Source: Patescibacteria group bacterium UBA910
GTDB lineage: Bacteria > Patescibacteriota > Minisyncoccia > Phycocordibacterales > DATDWN01
Length of the DNA stretch: 5,339 nt
NCBI GenBank assembly: GCA_002294445.1
Contig: DBEI01000040.1
Span: 1-5,339 of the forward strand
Direction: 5' to 3'
Both the position numbers and the translations under genes were made by a program. This document shows, piece by piece, positions 4,809 through 5,339 of the stretch. Each line of letters starts with the position of its first letter. Within the stretch, counting starts at the first letter, position 1. Below the pieces are notes generated by a model that saw nothing but the letters and a program-made list of their open reading frames with translations, had not been told where the DNA came from and ran no database searches.

Positions 4809-5339
4809 TTTTTGGGAAAAAGAGTATAAAAATCCAACATTTCTTACAAAAGAAATGGATCCGCAGACGGACACAGTGCGTTTTTTCAAGTTTTTAAAAA
4901 AAGAAGAAAAGTTTGATTGTTTTGACAAACAGCTTATCGATCTTGGTTGTGGTACAGGGAGAAATTCTTTGTACGCATTTGAACTTGGTGCAATACCGCA
5001 TGGTATGGATATTTCTAAAACGGCTATTTTACATGGTTTGAATTATTTAAAACAAAGAGATGTTGATATAGATTTGAGAGTTGGTTCAATTGGGGAAACA
5101 CTGCCTTATGATGATGATTTTTTTGATGTTGCACTTGATGTTACTTCTTCAAATTCGTTATCAGAAAAAGAAAGGGAAGTGTATCGAAGTGAGCTTAAGC
5201 GGGTATTAAAACCGGGTGGCTATATGTATATTAAAGCGTTGTGTAAGGATGGTGACGAAAATGCAAAAGAATTGCTTAAGCGTTTTCCTGGCGCTGAACA
5301 GGATACATACATTCTCCCTGAACAAAAAATAACTGAGCG
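4798..5339 (+). CDS. Class I SAM-dependent methyltransferase (3' end cut by window)
   Basis: The frame is open from ATG 4798 to the window end (180 complete codons). The N-terminus MLHNFWEKEYKNP is the usual 'W-E-x-x-Y' cap of small-molecule methyltransferases, which supports this start over ATG 4855. Motifs: LIDLGCGTGRNSLYAFELGA (46-65), a textbook motif I with GxGxG; HGMDIS (68-73), with Asp71 binding the SAM ribose; LPYDDDFFDVALDV (102-115), motif IV; and LKRVLKPGGYMYI (133-145), the conserved post-motif turn and strand. The typical protein is 200-250 residues, so perhaps 30-70 residues are missing. It overlaps the kinase gene by 11 bp and so is very likely co-transcribed and coupled with it. 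The substrate is unknown; it is not a close relative of the methyltransferase at 2274, whose motif I is degenerate. A T5-A7 run at 4891-4902 lies near the 5' end. Confidence 0.88.
   Translation, partial: MLHNFWEKEYKNPTFLTKEMDPQTDTVRFFKFLKKEEKFDCFDKQLIDLGCGTGRNSLYAFELGAIPHGMDISKTAILHGLNYLKQRDVDIDLRVGSIGETLPYDDDFFDVALDVTSSNSLSEKEREVYRSELKRVLKPGGYMYIKALCKDGDENAKELLKRFPGAEQDTYILPEQKITE

Noticed and set aside
4421..4928. Minus-strand open frames opposite the kinase ATPase domain and the second methyltransferase start
   Set aside because: Opposite strongly conserved coding sequence, with low-complexity translation and no family similarity.
1..5339. CRISPR arrays, tRNA or rRNA genes, insertion sequences
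   Set aside because: No regularly spaced repeats, cloverleaf-like sequence, transposase or terminal inverted repeats were seen on either strand.

Overview
The window looks like an AT-rich bacterial chromosome segment, most likely from the Patescibacteria/CPR (Parcubacteria-like). This is inferred from three things. The genes are compact and head-to-tail with 1-26 nt gaps or small overlaps. None of the chosen start codons has a correctly spaced Shine-Dalgarno, and two starts instead sit exactly 7 nt behind an extended -10 box, as expected for leaderless mRNAs. The histidine kinase has a many-helix N-terminus and an H-box reading LATHQIRAPLTAIKGY, a style common in that group. All genes are on the + strand and read with the standard code (no in-frame TGA). 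No stretch longer than about 50 bases lacks a gene.

Left part (1-641): the last 65 codons of an HlyD/MacA-type efflux adaptor, then a complete MarR-family repressor 26 nt downstream, probably a local regulator of the export genes. An 18-bp perfect-arm dyad lies in the end of the adaptor gene.

Middle part (about 613-2222): trhO, a tRNA U34 hydroxylase with a rhodanese domain, and a PlsC-type acyltransferase that starts on the last base of the trhO stop codon. trhO appears to have its own promoter(s) overlapping the end of marR. The start of plsC contains an unusually long terminator-like hairpin embedded in codons.

Right part (about 2238-5339): a second transcription unit driven by a clear TAGACT-N17-TATAAT promoter with an extended -10. 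It encodes a class I SAM methyltransferase whose motifs resemble the PhcB-type family (3-hydroxy fatty acid methyl ester signal synthases), then after 3 nt a 9-helix sensor histidine kinase, then with an 11-bp overlap a second class I SAM methyltransferase cut off by the window end. The tight methyltransferase-kinase-methyltransferase arrangement is the most interesting biological possibility here: a small signal-making and signal-sensing cassette. That role is an inference. No response regulator is visible in the window.
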